Shown piece by piece: positions 33,400 to 40,785 of a stretch of DNA of 64,000 nt. Numbering within the stretch: position 1 is the stretch's first letter; the number at the start of each line of letters is the position of its first letter. The notes under the pieces were generated by a model. The model was not told the DNA's origin and ran no database searches. It worked only from the letters and a program-made list of their open reading frames with translations. Both the position numbers and the translations under genes were made by a program. This DNA comes from JAZKHT01 sp040385245 (GTDB lineage Bacteria; Pseudomonadota; Alphaproteobacteria; Rhodobacterales; Rhodobacteraceae): assembly GCA_040385245.1 (NCBI GenBank), contig JAZKHT010000007.1:496001-560000 (forward strand), written 5' to 3'.

Positions 33400-34227
33400 A
33401 TGACCGGCGCACAGGCGACATGGCTGCCGGGGGGGCGGCTGCATCTGCATCATGGGCCGATTGACCTGATCCTGCAGGGCTGGGGAACGGATGCGGCGCT
33501 GCGCGACGGGTATGCGCGCGCCTCGCGTCGATTCGACACTATTCTTGCCGAACTGGCCGATGAACTGCCTGCGCTGCGGTCAGACGATGCCACACTCACC
33601 GGCCCTGTCGCGCAGGTCATGGCCGCCGCCGTCGCGCCCTTTCGCCCGGCCTTCATCACGCCCATGGCCGCCGTTGCTGGGGCCGTGGCGCAGATGATCC
33701 TTGCCGCCTTTGTGCAGCCCGGAATCACCCGCGCCTATGCCAACAACGGCGGCGATATCGCGCTGCATCTGGACCCCGGTCAGTCGATGACCTGCGCCAT
33801 TGCGGGAACGGCAGGCCAGATCACCATCCGACATCAGGACGCCGTGCGCGGCATCGCCACATCGGGGTGGAGGGGGCGAAGCTGGTCGCTGGGCATTGCA
33901 GATTCAGTCACTGTCCTTGCCAGAACCGCAGCGCAGGCCGATGCAGCAGCCACCATGGTGGCAAATGCAGTTGATCTGCCCGGACACCCCGCAATCACCC
34001 GCCGCCCTGCCACCGCGTTGCAGGCGGACAGCGATCTGGGCATCCGGCTGGTGACGACGGGCGTGGCTCCACTGACACCGCCCGACATCGCCCGCGCGCT
34101 TGACCGTGGCGCGGCAGCCGTCGGTGCGTTCCGGGCACAGGGATTGATTGAAGCGGCGGCGCTTTTCCTGCACCCTGACAGCAGAACCCTTGGCCCCATC
34201 CTGATGAAAGAGGCGCACATTGCCTGA
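33400..34227 (+). CDS. UPF0280 family protein (ApbE-like fold)
   Basis: 275 aa from ATG 33400. The sequence TWLPGGRLHLHHGPIDLILQGWG at the start, AAFVQPGITRAYANNGGDIALHL in the middle and SLGIADSVTVLARTAAQADAAATMVANAV later are the hallmarks of UPF0280, whose solved archaeal member has an ApbE-like fold (ApbE attaches FMN covalently to proteins). Function of the family is not established. Conserved position directly after the Hnr-like gene suggests it serves that enzyme, perhaps in cofactor attachment. This is inference. The next gene overlaps it by eight bases. Confidence 0.75.
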   Translation: MTGAQATWLPGGRLHLHHGPIDLILQGWGTDAALRDGYARASRRFDTILAELADELPALRSDDATLTGPVAQVMAAAVAPFRPAFITPMAAVAGAVAQMILAAFVQPGITRAYANNGGDIALHLDPGQSMTCAIAGTAGQITIRHQDAVRGIATSGWRGRSWSLGIADSVTVLARTAAQADAAATMVANAVDLPGHPAITRRPATALQADSDLGIRLVTTGVAPLTPPDIARALDRGAAAVGAFRAQGLIEAAALFLHPDSRTLGPILMKEAHIA

Positions 34228-34801
34228 CTTTACCCTGCGTCGCATCACCCTTCAGATCGAGGAAATCTTTCACGAAGGTGGCCCCGCGCCAGCGATCCCG
34301 CCGGTGCGCGGGGCGATCATGGCCGTCTGCGCCAACCCCTTTGCCGGGCGCTATGAACCCGATCTGCAAGCCGCGATGGACGGGCTGAAGCCGCTGGCGC
34401 TGATGCTGACCGACCGGCTGGTCGCGGCAATGGGCGGGCGGGACGGAATCGATGCCTATGGCAAAGGCGTACTGGTGGGCGAGAATGGCGAATCCGAACA
34501 CGGGGCGATCTGGCACGTCGCGGGCGGCTATGGGATGCGCGAGCGTCTTGGCGAATGCCGCGCCATCGTGCCATCGGCGATGAAGGTCGCGGGGATGGGG
34601 GCCACCCTCGATATCCCCTTGGGCCATGTTAACGCCGCCTATGTCCGCAGCCGGTTTGACGTGATCACCGTCAGCGTGGCTGATGCCCCCCGCGCGAACG
34701 AGGTGGTCTTTGCCCTGGCTATGGCGCGCGGCGGGCGGGTTCACAGCCGTCTGGGCGGGCTTGAGGTCGATCAGGTGAGGGGAGAGGACGGCCTGCGATG
34801 A
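34220..34801 (+). CDS. Amino acid synthesis (AA_synth, PF06684-type) family protein
   Basis: 193 aa, starting at TTG 34220, which has AGAGG seven bases upstream. The sequence FHEGGPAPAIPPVRGAIMAVCANPFAGRY near the N-terminus and GMGATLDIPLGHVNAAYVRSRFD are characteristic of the small AA_synth family, named from an old proposal and without a proven reaction. Cytosolic, no cofactor motif. Translationally coupled on both sides (8-bp overlap with UPF0280, ATGA with the membrane protein). Likely acts in the same catabolic route, possibly as isomerase or hydrolase; I cannot say which. Confidence 0.75.
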   Translation: MPDFTLRRITLQIEEIFHEGGPAPAIPPVRGAIMAVCANPFAGRYEPDLQAAMDGLKPLALMLTDRLVAAMGGRDGIDAYGKGVLVGENGESEHGAIWHVAGGYGMRERLGECRAIVPSAMKVAGMGATLDIPLGHVNAAYVRSRFDVITVSVADAPRANEVVFALAMARGGRVHSRLGGLEVDQVRGEDGLR

Positions 34802-36144
34802 AGGCACTGGCAGGGATTTGCACGATCCTGCCCGGCGCAGCTTTTGCCTGCGCCCTGCCGCCTTCGGTGATCCTGACGCTGCCGACGGGGCATTACATTG
34901 CGGGGGCGGCGCTGACCGTTGGCCTGACGGCGCTGCTGGGGGCCGCAGCACACCGCCTGCCCGCAATGCAGCCGCGTGTGCTGCAAGACCGGCGTATCCT
35001 GATCCCGGTGTCGGTCACGTCCTACCTCTGCTTTCTGGGGTTTCTGGCGCTGGTCGCTGTGGGGTTCCTTGGCCCGCGCGACCCGATGCACAACCTGATG
35101 ACGCTGGTGTTCTGGACCGGCATCTGGATCGCGCTGCCGCTGGGGTCGATGCTGCTGGGCAACCTGTGGCGACCGGTCAACCCCTGGACAGCCCCGGTGC
35201 GGATTGCACGCAGCCTGTTGCGCCGCACGGGCAGCATTGGCCTGGCGCGATTGGGGCACTGGCCCGCCGTGATGGCATATGCGGGGTTTGTCTGGTTTCA
35301 GACGGTGTCGCTGTATCCCGACGATCCTGCCGTTCTGGCGGGTCTGGCACTGGCATACTGGGCCGTCGTCTTTGCGCTTGCCGTGGCCGAGGGCGAAGAC
35401 TGGCTGCAACAGGGCGAATTCCTGACCGTGTTGATGGGCTATCTGGCGAAAATCGCGCCCCTGTGGCTGGAACTGTCAGGGAACCGCGCGCGCCTGCACC
35501 TTGGCTGGCCCGGCACGCAGGTGCTGCGGATGCCGCCTTTGACGACATCGGCCACCGCCTTTGTCACCCTTGCCCTTGCCGCGCTGACATTCGACGGGTT
35601 GGTCGAAACGTTCTGGTGGATGGGCATCATCGGGGAAAATCCGTTGGAGCCGACGGGCCGGTCGGCGGTGATGGGGATCAACACCCTTGGCTTGCTGGGG
35701 GCATGGGCGGTGACCGCGATCACCATTCAGGCCGTGATCCGTGCGGGGCGCGCCCTGTCGGATGGGTTTACCACAGGGCCGATCATGCTGTCGTTTCTGG
35801 CCATCGCCGCCGGATATCACGCAGCGCATTATCTGGTGATGTTGCTGACGGCGGGGCAATACACGTTGGCCGCGATCAACGATCCGCTGTTTCGGGGCGA
35901 CAGCCTGCTGGGTCTGCCGATGTTCTATGTCAGTTTCGGTTTTCTGACCGATCCGGGCATCATGCCGATGATCTATGCCGCCCAATTCGCCGCCATTTTG
36001 GGCGCGCATCTGCTGGCGGTGGTGCTGGCGTTGAAACTGGCGGGACAGGGCACGCGGGCGCTTGCGCATCTGCCGATGACGGGTTTGATGGTCGGGTACA
36101 CGGTTCTGGGGCTGTGGCTGCTGTCCACGGCCCGCGCGGGGTGA
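34798..36144 (+). CDS. Polytopic membrane protein of unknown function
   Basis: 448 aa with about 12 hydrophobic segments (for example VSVTSYLCFLGFLALVAVGF and LAYWAVVFALAVAEGEDW). It has no transporter signature that I recognise and no ATPase or redox motif. Conserved polar spots inside the membrane part include NPWTAP, ENPLEPTGRS, YHAAHYLVML and FLTDPGIMP; several His residues (YHAAHY, GHY) could bind a metal or haem. The ATG overlaps the AA_synth stop (ATGA). It may be a permease for substrate or product, or a membrane electron-transfer partner. Last gene before the ABC transporter block. Confidence 0.65.
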   Translation: MKALAGICTILPGAAFACALPPSVILTLPTGHYIAGAALTVGLTALLGAAAHRLPAMQPRVLQDRRILIPVSVTSYLCFLGFLALVAVGFLGPRDPMHNLMTLVFWTGIWIALPLGSMLLGNLWRPVNPWTAPVRIARSLLRRTGSIGLARLGHWPAVMAYAGFVWFQTVSLYPDDPAVLAGLALAYWAVVFALAVAEGEDWLQQGEFLTVLMGYLAKIAPLWLELSGNRARLHLGWPGTQVLRMPPLTTSATAFVTLALAALTFDGLVETFWWMGIIGENPLEPTGRSAVMGINTLGLLGAWAVTAITIQAVIRAGRALSDGFTTGPIMLSFLAIAAGYHAAHYLVMLLTAGQYTLAAINDPLFRGDSLLGLPMFYVSFGFLTDPGIMPMIYAAQFAAILGAHLLAVVLALKLAGQGTRALAHLPMTGLMVGYTVLGLWLLSTARAG

Positions 36145-36172
36145 CGCAAGGGCAGAAAAGCGTGGACAAGTC

Positions 36173-36189
36173 ATTTGCACACGCACAAT
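36173..36189. promoter_or_regulatory. Putative operator upstream of the transporter operon (copy 2)
   Basis: ATTTGCACACGCACAAT matches the motif at 28303-28319 in 15 of 17 positions, on the same strand. It lies 53 bases before the binding-protein ATG in the only sizeable gap between the enzyme genes and the transporter genes. Confidence 0.55.
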
Positions 36190-36241
36190 TTGGCAACCAG
36201 AGGCGCGCGCAGACACGCCCGGCAACAGTGGAGAGACAGAG

Positions 36242-37528
36242 ATGAAGACGAAGGATATTTTCGGCACCGCGCCGAACCGGCGGTCCGTTCTCGCAGGGAT
36301 GGGCGCAGGCGTCGCGGCGGCGGCCTTTCCCGGCTACACTTGGGCGCAGTCGTCCGCACCGATCAAGCTGGGGTTTCAGTTGCACCGCACCGGCATCGGT
36401 GCCGCTTATGGCCGCTGGTATGAACGCACCGCGCAGGCCGCGCTGAAGGTGTTGAACGATCAGGGCGGCATCAACGGTCGCCCGGTCGAGATCGTGTTCG
36501 AAGATGACGCGACCGACCCCAAGCGTGGGGCCGAGGTGGTGGAAAAGCTGGCCAGTCAGGCCGGGTGCGACCTGATCTTTGGCCCGTTGTTCAGCCATGT
36601 CGTCATCGGGTCCGCCCCCCGTGCCGGTGAACTGAAGATCCCGTATCTGGTCTGTTCCGAAGGCTATCATGTCGCCAGCGGCATGCTGAACCGCTGGACC
36701 TTGCAACCCGGCATCACGGACGTGCGCGCGCAGGTGTCGTCGATGGCACCGTGGGTCATGCAGAACCTTGGGAAAAAGGTGACGATGGTCTATCCCGACT
36801 ACGCCTTTGGCTATGACCACCGCGACTTCTTTACCGAAGCGGTCAAGGCCCAGGGCGGCGAGGTGATCGCCCAGATCGCCATTCCACCGACCGAAACCAG
36901 CTTCACCCGCTATCTGCCGCAGATCCCGACGGAAACAGAGGTGCTGTATCACGTCATGGTCGGCCCCGCTGTTCTGACCTTTGTCAAGGAACTGGGCGAT
37001 TTTTACGGGTCAGGCGCGCGGCCCGAAATCTTTGGTTTCATCGACAGTCTCGAGGCTGTGGATACCGCCAGCCCCGGTCTGGAGTTTCTGGAAGGCACCC
37101 ATTTCTGGGAGGCGCACAACCGCGTCAAACAGGCCGATGCGTCCGAACACGAAACCTTCTACCGCGCCGCCGTCGGAGTGGATGACAATGGCGCATCCAT
37201 CACCGACGCCAAGGACATCTCGACCTATTCCCACATGTTTTCCACATGGGAGACTCTGTTCCTGATCAAACAGGGGATGGAGGCGTCAGGCTATCAATCC
37301 ACCGACGACCGCCAGAAGTTCGTCGAAGCGATGGAGTCGATGACATCCCTGCCCCACAGTCAGGCCATCGTGCAGGGTGACAAGATGTTCAACGGCAAGA
37401 CCCATCAGGTCTTTGGCCACCAGAACATCTCAAAGGTCGAAGGGGGCAAGCTGATCCGGGTGCACCGCACGGCGATCGAGGACGGCATGTATCCTGATGC
37501 GGTCGATTACACCACGCAGTCGTTCTGA
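36242..37528 (+). CDS. Substrate-binding protein of a branched-chain-type ABC importer (Tat-exported)
   Basis: 428 aa. The N-terminus carries a twin-arginine motif, NRRSVLAGMGAGVAAAAF, so it is probably exported folded through Tat. The mature part is a type I periplasmic binding protein of the LivJ/urea-amide group: IKLGFQLHRTGIGAAYGRWYERTAQAALKVLNDQGGINGRPVEIVFEDD, then DPKRGAEVVEKL and LIFGPLFSHV. GAGAGACAGAG precedes ATG 36242. Downstream are two permeases and two ATPases. The ligand is presumably the compound degraded by the neighbouring enzymes. Confidence 0.9.
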   Translation: MKTKDIFGTAPNRRSVLAGMGAGVAAAAFPGYTWAQSSAPIKLGFQLHRTGIGAAYGRWYERTAQAALKVLNDQGGINGRPVEIVFEDDATDPKRGAEVVEKLASQAGCDLIFGPLFSHVVIGSAPRAGELKIPYLVCSEGYHVASGMLNRWTLQPGITDVRAQVSSMAPWVMQNLGKKVTMVYPDYAFGYDHRDFFTEAVKAQGGEVIAQIAIPPTETSFTRYLPQIPTETEVLYHVMVGPAVLTFVKELGDFYGSGARPEIFGFIDSLEAVDTASPGLEFLEGTHFWEAHNRVKQADASEHETFYRAAVGVDDNGASITDAKDISTYSHMFSTWETLFLIKQGMEASGYQSTDDRQKFVEAMESMTSLPHSQAIVQGDKMFNGKTHQVFGHQNISKVEGGKLIRVHRTAIEDGMYPDAVDYTTQSF

Positions 37529-37534
37529 CGAAAC

Positions 37535-37554
37535 GGGCGGGGGCAACCCCGCCC
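37535..37554 (+). other. GC hairpin between binding-protein and permease genes
   Basis: GGGCGGGG (37535-37542) pairs with CCCCGCCC (37547-37554) around GCAA. No T-run follows. Such hairpins after binding-protein genes usually stabilise the upstream mRNA or reduce read-through, so that more binding protein than permease is made. Confidence 0.65.
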
Positions 37555-37569
37555 CAACCCGGTGCCTGC

Positions 37570-38448
37570 GTGGATTTCGGACCTTTCCTTCTTCTCGCCC
37601 TAATGGAGGGCACAGTGACCGCCGCCGTGCTGGCCCTGACGGCCGTTGGCCTGTCGCTGGTGTTTGGCGTCATGCGCGTGGTCAACGTCGCGCATGGCGA
37701 GTTCTTCATGCTGGGGGCGATTTCGGCATGGTTCGTGACGAATTGGGTGGGCGGGCCGAACTGGATCGGCTTTGTCGCGGCGCTGATCGCAGCGCCCCTG
37801 TTCGTGGGGGCAGTTGCCGCTGTGGCGGACCGTCTGGTGCTGAAACGTCTGCATTATGAACCCGAGGCGACGATCGTCGCCACCATCGGGCTGCTTTACA
37901 TCCTGCAACAGGCGGCGCTGACGTTTTACGGCCCCGATGCCCGGCCGGTGGAGCCGCCGTTCAGTTTTCGCATTCAGTTTCCGTGGTTCGGTTATTCGGG
38001 CTATAAACTCGCTGTCGTGGTGGCCGCCGCACTGATCCTGATTGCGGTCTGGCTGTTGATGACGCGCAGCCGTGCCGGACTGATCATGCGCGCCACGCAA
38101 GTGGACCGCGACACCGCCCGCGCCTTTGGCGTCGACGTGGATCGTGTCTATGCGGGCGTCTTTGCACTGGGTGCCGGGCTTGCCGCCGTGGCCGCCGTTT
38201 TGATCGTGCCGATCCAGCAGGCGCATTACCTGATGGGGCATGACCCGCTGTTGCTGTCGTTCATCGTCGTCATTATCGGCGGCTTGGGGTCGTTGCGGGG
38301 CACGCTGGTGGCGGCGCTGGTGATCGGGCTGTCGGATGGCATCATCTCGATGTTCTTTTCACCGACGCTGGCCAAGATCATCGCCACATTGCTGGTGGCA
38401 CTGGTTCTGGTGTTTCGCCCGCAGGGGCTGTTCGGGGCCAAAACATGA
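37570..38448 (+). CDS. livH: Branched-chain-type ABC permease (LivH-like)
   Basis: 292 aa, starting at GTG 37570. Eight or so membrane segments, with the LivH-type opening TAVGLSLVFGVMRVVNVAHGEFFMLGA and the coupling region MRATQVDRDTARAFGVDVDRVYAGVFALGAGLAA. ATGA overlap with the LivM-like gene. The substrate is likely not leucine, given the catabolic cluster; the symbol denotes the family. Confidence 0.88.
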   Translation: MDFGPFLLLALMEGTVTAAVLALTAVGLSLVFGVMRVVNVAHGEFFMLGAISAWFVTNWVGGPNWIGFVAALIAAPLFVGAVAAVADRLVLKRLHYEPEATIVATIGLLYILQQAALTFYGPDARPVEPPFSFRIQFPWFGYSGYKLAVVVAAALILIAVWLLMTRSRAGLIMRATQVDRDTARAFGVDVDRVYAGVFALGAGLAAVAAVLIVPIQQAHYLMGHDPLLLSFIVVIIGGLGSLRGTLVAALVIGLSDGIISMFFSPTLAKIIATLLVALVLVFRPQGLFGAKT

Positions 38449-39392
38449 AGACCCCGGACATCAAGGTATGGGCGCTACATCTGGCTGTGATTGCCGCACT
38501 GTTCGCGGCGCAATTCCTGTTGCCGTCATATCACGTCACCAACCTTGCCCGGATCATGGTGCTGGCGGTGTTTGCGATGGGGTACAATCTTGCCTTTGGC
38601 TACACCGGTCTGCTGTCGCTGGGTCACGCGCTGTTCTTTGCCGCCGGGATTTATGGCGCAGGTCTGCCCGTTGCGATCTGGGGGGTCGCGGCCTTGCCCG
38701 CCCTGCTGCTGGGGCTGGTGGCCGGCGGGGCGGTTGCCGCTGCCGTTGGCACGCTGGCACTGCGCACGGCGGGTGTCAGTTTCATGATCGTGACGCTGAT
38801 GTTCGCGCAGGCCGGATATTTAAGCGTTCTTTACTTCGGCACGGTGACAGGCGGGGACGAAGGGTTTGTGATCCCTGCCGCTGGCCGCATGCTGCTGGGG
38901 TTCGATCTGTCCACCGACATGCCGCGCTACATGCTGGCGCTGTGCCTGTTTTCCACAGCACTGTTGATCAGCGTCGCCCTGATCCGCAGCCCAAGGGGCC
39001 GTGTCATGGTCGCCATGCGCGAGAATGAAGACCGCAGCCGGATGCTGGGTTACAACCCGTTCACGGTGAAGCTGGCGGCGCTGGTCACTTCGGGCCTGTA
39101 TGCGGGGGTGTCGGGGGCGGCTTATGCGATCCTGTTCGGCTATGCGGGGGCCAGTTTTGCCACCATCCAGTATTCCATACTGCCGATGCTGTGGGTGCTG
39201 ATGGGCGGGGCGGGCACCACATTGGGGCCGTTGATCGGGACGGCGCTGATGTTCTATCTGGTCGATCTGGCGGGCATCCTCACCACGGCGACGCTGCTTG
39301 TGGTGGGGGTGGCGCTGCTGGCGCTGATCCTGTTCGCACCAAAGGGGATTTTGGGCACGATCCGCGAAAGGTGGCTGCCATGGCTGCCGTGA
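38445..39392 (+). CDS. livM: Branched-chain-type ABC permease (LivM-like)
   Basis: 315 aa with LivM features: VFAMGYNLAFGYTGLLSLGHALFFAAGIYG near the N-terminus and the coupling loop MRENEDRSRMLGYNPFTVKLAALVTSG. Partner of the LivH-like protein. Its last 13 bases overlap the following ATPase gene. Confidence 0.88.
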   Translation: MKTPDIKVWALHLAVIAALFAAQFLLPSYHVTNLARIMVLAVFAMGYNLAFGYTGLLSLGHALFFAAGIYGAGLPVAIWGVAALPALLLGLVAGGAVAAAVGTLALRTAGVSFMIVTLMFAQAGYLSVLYFGTVTGGDEGFVIPAAGRMLLGFDLSTDMPRYMLALCLFSTALLISVALIRSPRGRVMVAMRENEDRSRMLGYNPFTVKLAALVTSGLYAGVSGAAYAILFGYAGASFATIQYSILPMLWVLMGGAGTTLGPLIGTALMFYLVDLAGILTTATLLVVGVALLALILFAPKGILGTIRERWLPWLP

Positions 39393-40102
39393 TCCTGTCC
39401 GCACGCGGCCTGACGCGGCATTTCGGCGGTCTGCGGGCCGTGGATGGCGTTGATTTCGATCTGCACGCGGGTGAAATTCACGCTCTGATCGGCCCGAACG
39501 GGGCGGGGAAGACCACGTTTGTCAGCCTGCTGTGTGGCCGCCTGCCTGCCCAATCGGGCACGATCACGCTTGCCGGGCAGGACATCACCCATCTGCCCGC
39601 CCATGCCCGCGTGGCGTGCGGGATCGCCTATACGTTTCAGATCACGTCCGTCTACCCGCGTCTTTCGGTGTTCGACAACGTGGCGCTTGCCGTGCAGCGC
39701 ACCGGCGCGCGTGACCTGACCGCAGGTGTCACCGCCGCCCTTTCCCGTGTGAACCTGACCGACCGGACGGATCAATTGGCCGGAACCCTGTCCTATGGCC
39801 ATCAGCGGTTGCTGGAGGTTGCCATGGGTCTTGCCCTGCGCCCCCGCGTGCTGATCCTGGATGAACCGACCCAAGGGCTGGCGTCGGGCGAGATTGCGAA
39901 TTTCAAGGCGCTGGTCCGCGCCCTTGCGCCCGACACCACGGTTCTGCTGATCGAACACAACATGGATGTGGTGATGGATCTGGCCCAGCGGATTACCGTG
40001 CTGACCTTTGGCACCGTGCTGGCGACCGGCACGCCTGCGGAGATCCGCGCCAATCCAGCGGTGCAGGATGCCTATCTGGGGGGGCACCATGCTGCGACTT
40101 GA
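39380..40102 (+). CDS. livG: Branched-chain-type ABC ATPase (LivG-like)
   Basis: 240 aa from ATG 39380 with AAAGG upstream; longer frames would lie inside livM. Walker A is GPNGAGKTTFVSLL, the signature region is LSYGHQRLLEVAMGLAL, and Walker B is VLILDEPTQGLA, followed by LIEHNMDVVMDLA. LivG-specific: ITSVYPRLSVFDNVALAVQ. It overlaps livM by 13 and livF by 14 bases, typical of this transporter family. Confidence 0.9.
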   Translation: MAAVILSARGLTRHFGGLRAVDGVDFDLHAGEIHALIGPNGAGKTTFVSLLCGRLPAQSGTITLAGQDITHLPAHARVACGIAYTFQITSVYPRLSVFDNVALAVQRTGARDLTAGVTAALSRVNLTDRTDQLAGTLSYGHQRLLEVAMGLALRPRVLILDEPTQGLASGEIANFKALVRALAPDTTVLLIEHNMDVVMDLAQRITVLTFGTVLATGTPAEIRANPAVQDAYLGGHHAAT

Positions 40103-40784
40103 GGGTGTGGATGCCGGATACGGCCCGGTTCAGGTGCTGCGCGGCGTGAGTTTTCACGCCCCAAGGGCCGAAGTCACCTGCATCATGGGGCGCAACGGTG
40201 CGGGCAAATCGACGCTGATGAAATGCATCATGGGCTTGGTTCCCGCCACCGCTGGCACTGCCACACTGAACGGTCAGGCGATCCACGCCCTGCCCGCGCA
40301 TGAAATCCCCCGACTTGGCATCGCCTATGTTCCGCAGGGCCGCCGCCTGTTCGGCCCGCTGACCGTGGCCGAAAATCTGGACATCGGTCTGATGACCCGG
40401 CGCAAGGGGGCCGATACGCGCGAACGGGTGCTGACCCTGTTCCCCCGCCTGCGCGAACGGTTGGGGCAGGTGTCGCAAACCTTGTCGGGGGGTGAACAGC
40501 AGATGCTGGCGATTGCGCGCGCCCTGTGCATCGAGCCTGACGTTCTGTTGCTGGACGAACCGACCGAGGGGTTGCAGCCATCCATGATCGCGCTGATCCG
40601 CGATGTGGTGTTGCGGCTAAAGGCGGACGGGGTGGCGACGGTCCTTGTCGAACAGCGCCCCGATGCGGTGCTTGCCATGGCGGATCGTGTGGCGTTCATG
40701 GCGAACGGGACAGTGGCCGAAACAGTCTCTAACACCGCCCTTTCCGCCGATTCTCCGCAGTTTGCCAAATACGTGGGGGTCTAG
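40089..40784 (+). CDS. livF: Branched-chain-type ABC ATPase (LivF-like)
   Basis: 231 aa from ATG 40089; the longer frame lies inside livG. Walker A is GRNGAGKSTLMKCIMGL, signature LSGGEQQMLAIARAL, Walker B VLLLDEPTEGLQP, then LVEQRPDAVLAMADR. The typical LivF segment LGIAYVPQGRRLFGPLTVAENL is present. The hyuA ATG follows its stop by one base, so importer and ring-opening enzyme are made from one message. Confidence 0.9.
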   Translation: MLRLEGVDAGYGPVQVLRGVSFHAPRAEVTCIMGRNGAGKSTLMKCIMGLVPATAGTATLNGQAIHALPAHEIPRLGIAYVPQGRRLFGPLTVAENLDIGLMTRRKGADTRERVLTLFPRLRERLGQVSQTLSGGEQQMLAIARALCIEPDVLLLDEPTEGLQPSMIALIRDVVLRLKADGVATVLVEQRPDAVLAMADRVAFMANGTVAETVSNTALSADSPQFAKYVGV

Positions 40785-40785
40785 G

